A DNA stretch of 7,323 bases from Clostridia bacterium (GTDB lineage: Bacteria; Bacillota; Clostridia; Christensenellales; Aristaeellaceae). Positions 6,937 through 7,323 of this stretch are shown in pieces. Made by a program: the position numbers and the translations under genes. How positions within the stretch are numbered: position 1 is the first letter of the stretch; each line of letters opens with the position of its first letter. The stretch lies in NCBI GenBank assembly GCA_030526935.1, contig JAUNBY010000044.1, forward strand, positions 6,059 to 13,381, written 5' to 3'. Below the pieces are notes generated by a model. That model was given only the letters and a program-made list of their open reading frames with translations. It did not search any database and was not told the origin of the DNA.

Positions 6937-7060
6937 GAAAACACCTCCACAAAAATAGAGCGACCGTGAAAAGACACGGCTGCTCTGGCAGTAAGGCAAC
7001 ACCGCGACTTTCATCTCAAGCATAAGGTTTCGATGTCAGACCGGAAAGCTATGTAATTAT
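6937..7060 (-). promoter_or_regulatory. Structured 5' leader of the hyd operon, possible riboswitch or attenuator
   Basis: The leader of about 124 bases lies between the predicted start site near 7060 and the first ATG. In transcript order it contains a possible first helix, CTTT...CATC paired with GATGAAAG (about 7011-7049). Next comes CGCGGT (7001-7006), which can pair with the terminator's 5' arm, then the terminator-like hairpin with its U-run, and then the ribosome binding site. I could not match it to a known riboswitch or T-box; the T-box signature UGGNACC is absent. The regulatory role is inference from layout. Confidence 0.4.
6951..6986 (-). terminator. Leader hairpin with U-run: candidate attenuator of the hyd operon
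   Basis: On the minus strand AGAGC-A-GCCGTG (6975-6986) pairs with CACGGT-C-GCTCT (6957-6968) around the loop TCTTTT. This gives eleven pairs with one G-U and one A-C mismatch. ATTTTT follows at once (6951-6956). This is a terminator-like shape, yet it lies between the promoter and the first gene, only a few bases before the GGAGGT ribosome binding site. An alternative helix upstream can take up its 5' arm (see findings). It could instead act on translation or mRNA stability. Confidence 0.6.
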
Positions 7061-7066
7061 AAAAAC

Positions 7067-7095
7067 AGTATATACCGTTGATCCCACATTTGCAA
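7067..7095 (-). promoter_or_regulatory. Sigma-A-type promoter of the hydrogenase maturation operon
   Basis: On the minus strand TTGCAA (7090-7095) is followed by exactly 17 bases and TATACT (7067-7072), a five-of-six -10 box. Transcription would start near 7060. A perfect TATAAT also occurs slightly downstream but has no acceptable -35 box at the right distance. The spacing and the -35 hexamer are the same as in the methyltransferase promoter. Confidence 0.65.
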
Positions 7096-7323
7096 CGGGA
7101 TTGCGATGAATTGCGCGGTAAATTTTTCGCGTGTGCGGGAAAATAGAGAATCGTACCGCCTCGAATGTCAATACCAGAACTTGAGAAAGCGTCCGCCAGG
7201 TCAGCGTCGCGCGACCGCTACTCATGCTCATAAGTAAAACAGGCTTGCCACCCTCAACATATTCTTGCCCTCACTTCCGTCCGTAAATCAGGCCCATCTG
7301 CCCCAATACCAATGGCGTATTGA
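7096..7323. other. Right-edge region with no supportable gene
   Basis: No frame on either strand shows a start with a ribosome binding site or a recognisable family. On the minus strand a frame open from the edge ends at a TGA (7271-7273) and reads NTPLVLGQMGLIYGRK; this could be the C-terminus of a gene beyond the edge, but 16 residues are too few to tell. A perfect ten-base palindrome GTCGCGCGAC lies at 7206-7215, about 110 bases before the hyd operon -35 box, with no known meaning. Confidence 0.3.

Noticed and set aside
6991..7015. T-box-like sequence on the plus strand (GGCAACACCGCG)
   Set aside because: It resembles the end of a T-box motif but lacks UGGNACC, and no gene follows on the plus strand.
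6937..7023. Longer start for the TM1266-like gene
   Set aside because: The extension runs through the leader hairpin and ribosome binding site and does not fit the family length of roughly 85 residues.
7049..7231. Minus-strand open frame of 60 codons
   Set aside because: It covers the hyd promoter, has no ribosome binding site and no family-like sequence.

Overview
The window reads as chromosomal DNA of an anaerobic, fermentative Firmicute of the class Clostridia. The main evidence is a complete [FeFe]-hydrogenase maturation set in the order TM1266-like regulator, hydE, hydG, hydF. Strong AGGAGG-type ribosome binding sites, sigma-A-like promoters and a short DtxR/MntR-type regulator agree with this. 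The genus cannot be told from the sequence. All genes I can support lie on the minus strand, so transcription runs from high to low coordinates.

Right part (about 7095 down to 2970): a promoter (TTGCAA, 17 bases, TATACT) is followed by a leader of about 125 bases. The leader ends in a strong hairpin plus U-run, placed just before the ribosome binding site of the first gene. The operon then encodes a TM1266-family small regulator, HydE, HydG and HydF, with short gaps or overlaps. HydE and HydG are radical-SAM enzymes that build the organometallic two-iron unit. HydF is the GTPase scaffold that carries this unit to the hydrogenase. No hydrogenase structural gene (hydA) is inside the window.

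Middle part (2969 down to 1660): a gap of 166 bases holds a weak promoter and a small inverted repeat. It is followed by three tightly overlapping genes: a short DtxR/MntR-like metal-dependent regulator, a small protein with two membrane segments, and a protein with two SpoVT/AbrB-like repeats. The overlaps suggest translational coupling. I do not know a described function for this trio.

Left part (1651 down to 1): a likely terminator abuts a very good promoter (TTGCAA, 17 bases, TATAAT) that drives a DNA methyltransferase of the type III Mod kind. The gene runs off the left edge. The segment between its catalytic DPPY motif and its SAM-binding motif, where the target recognition domain should lie, is much richer in A+T than the flanks, as expected for domain exchange.

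The 228 bases at the far right edge (7096-7323) contain no gene I can support.
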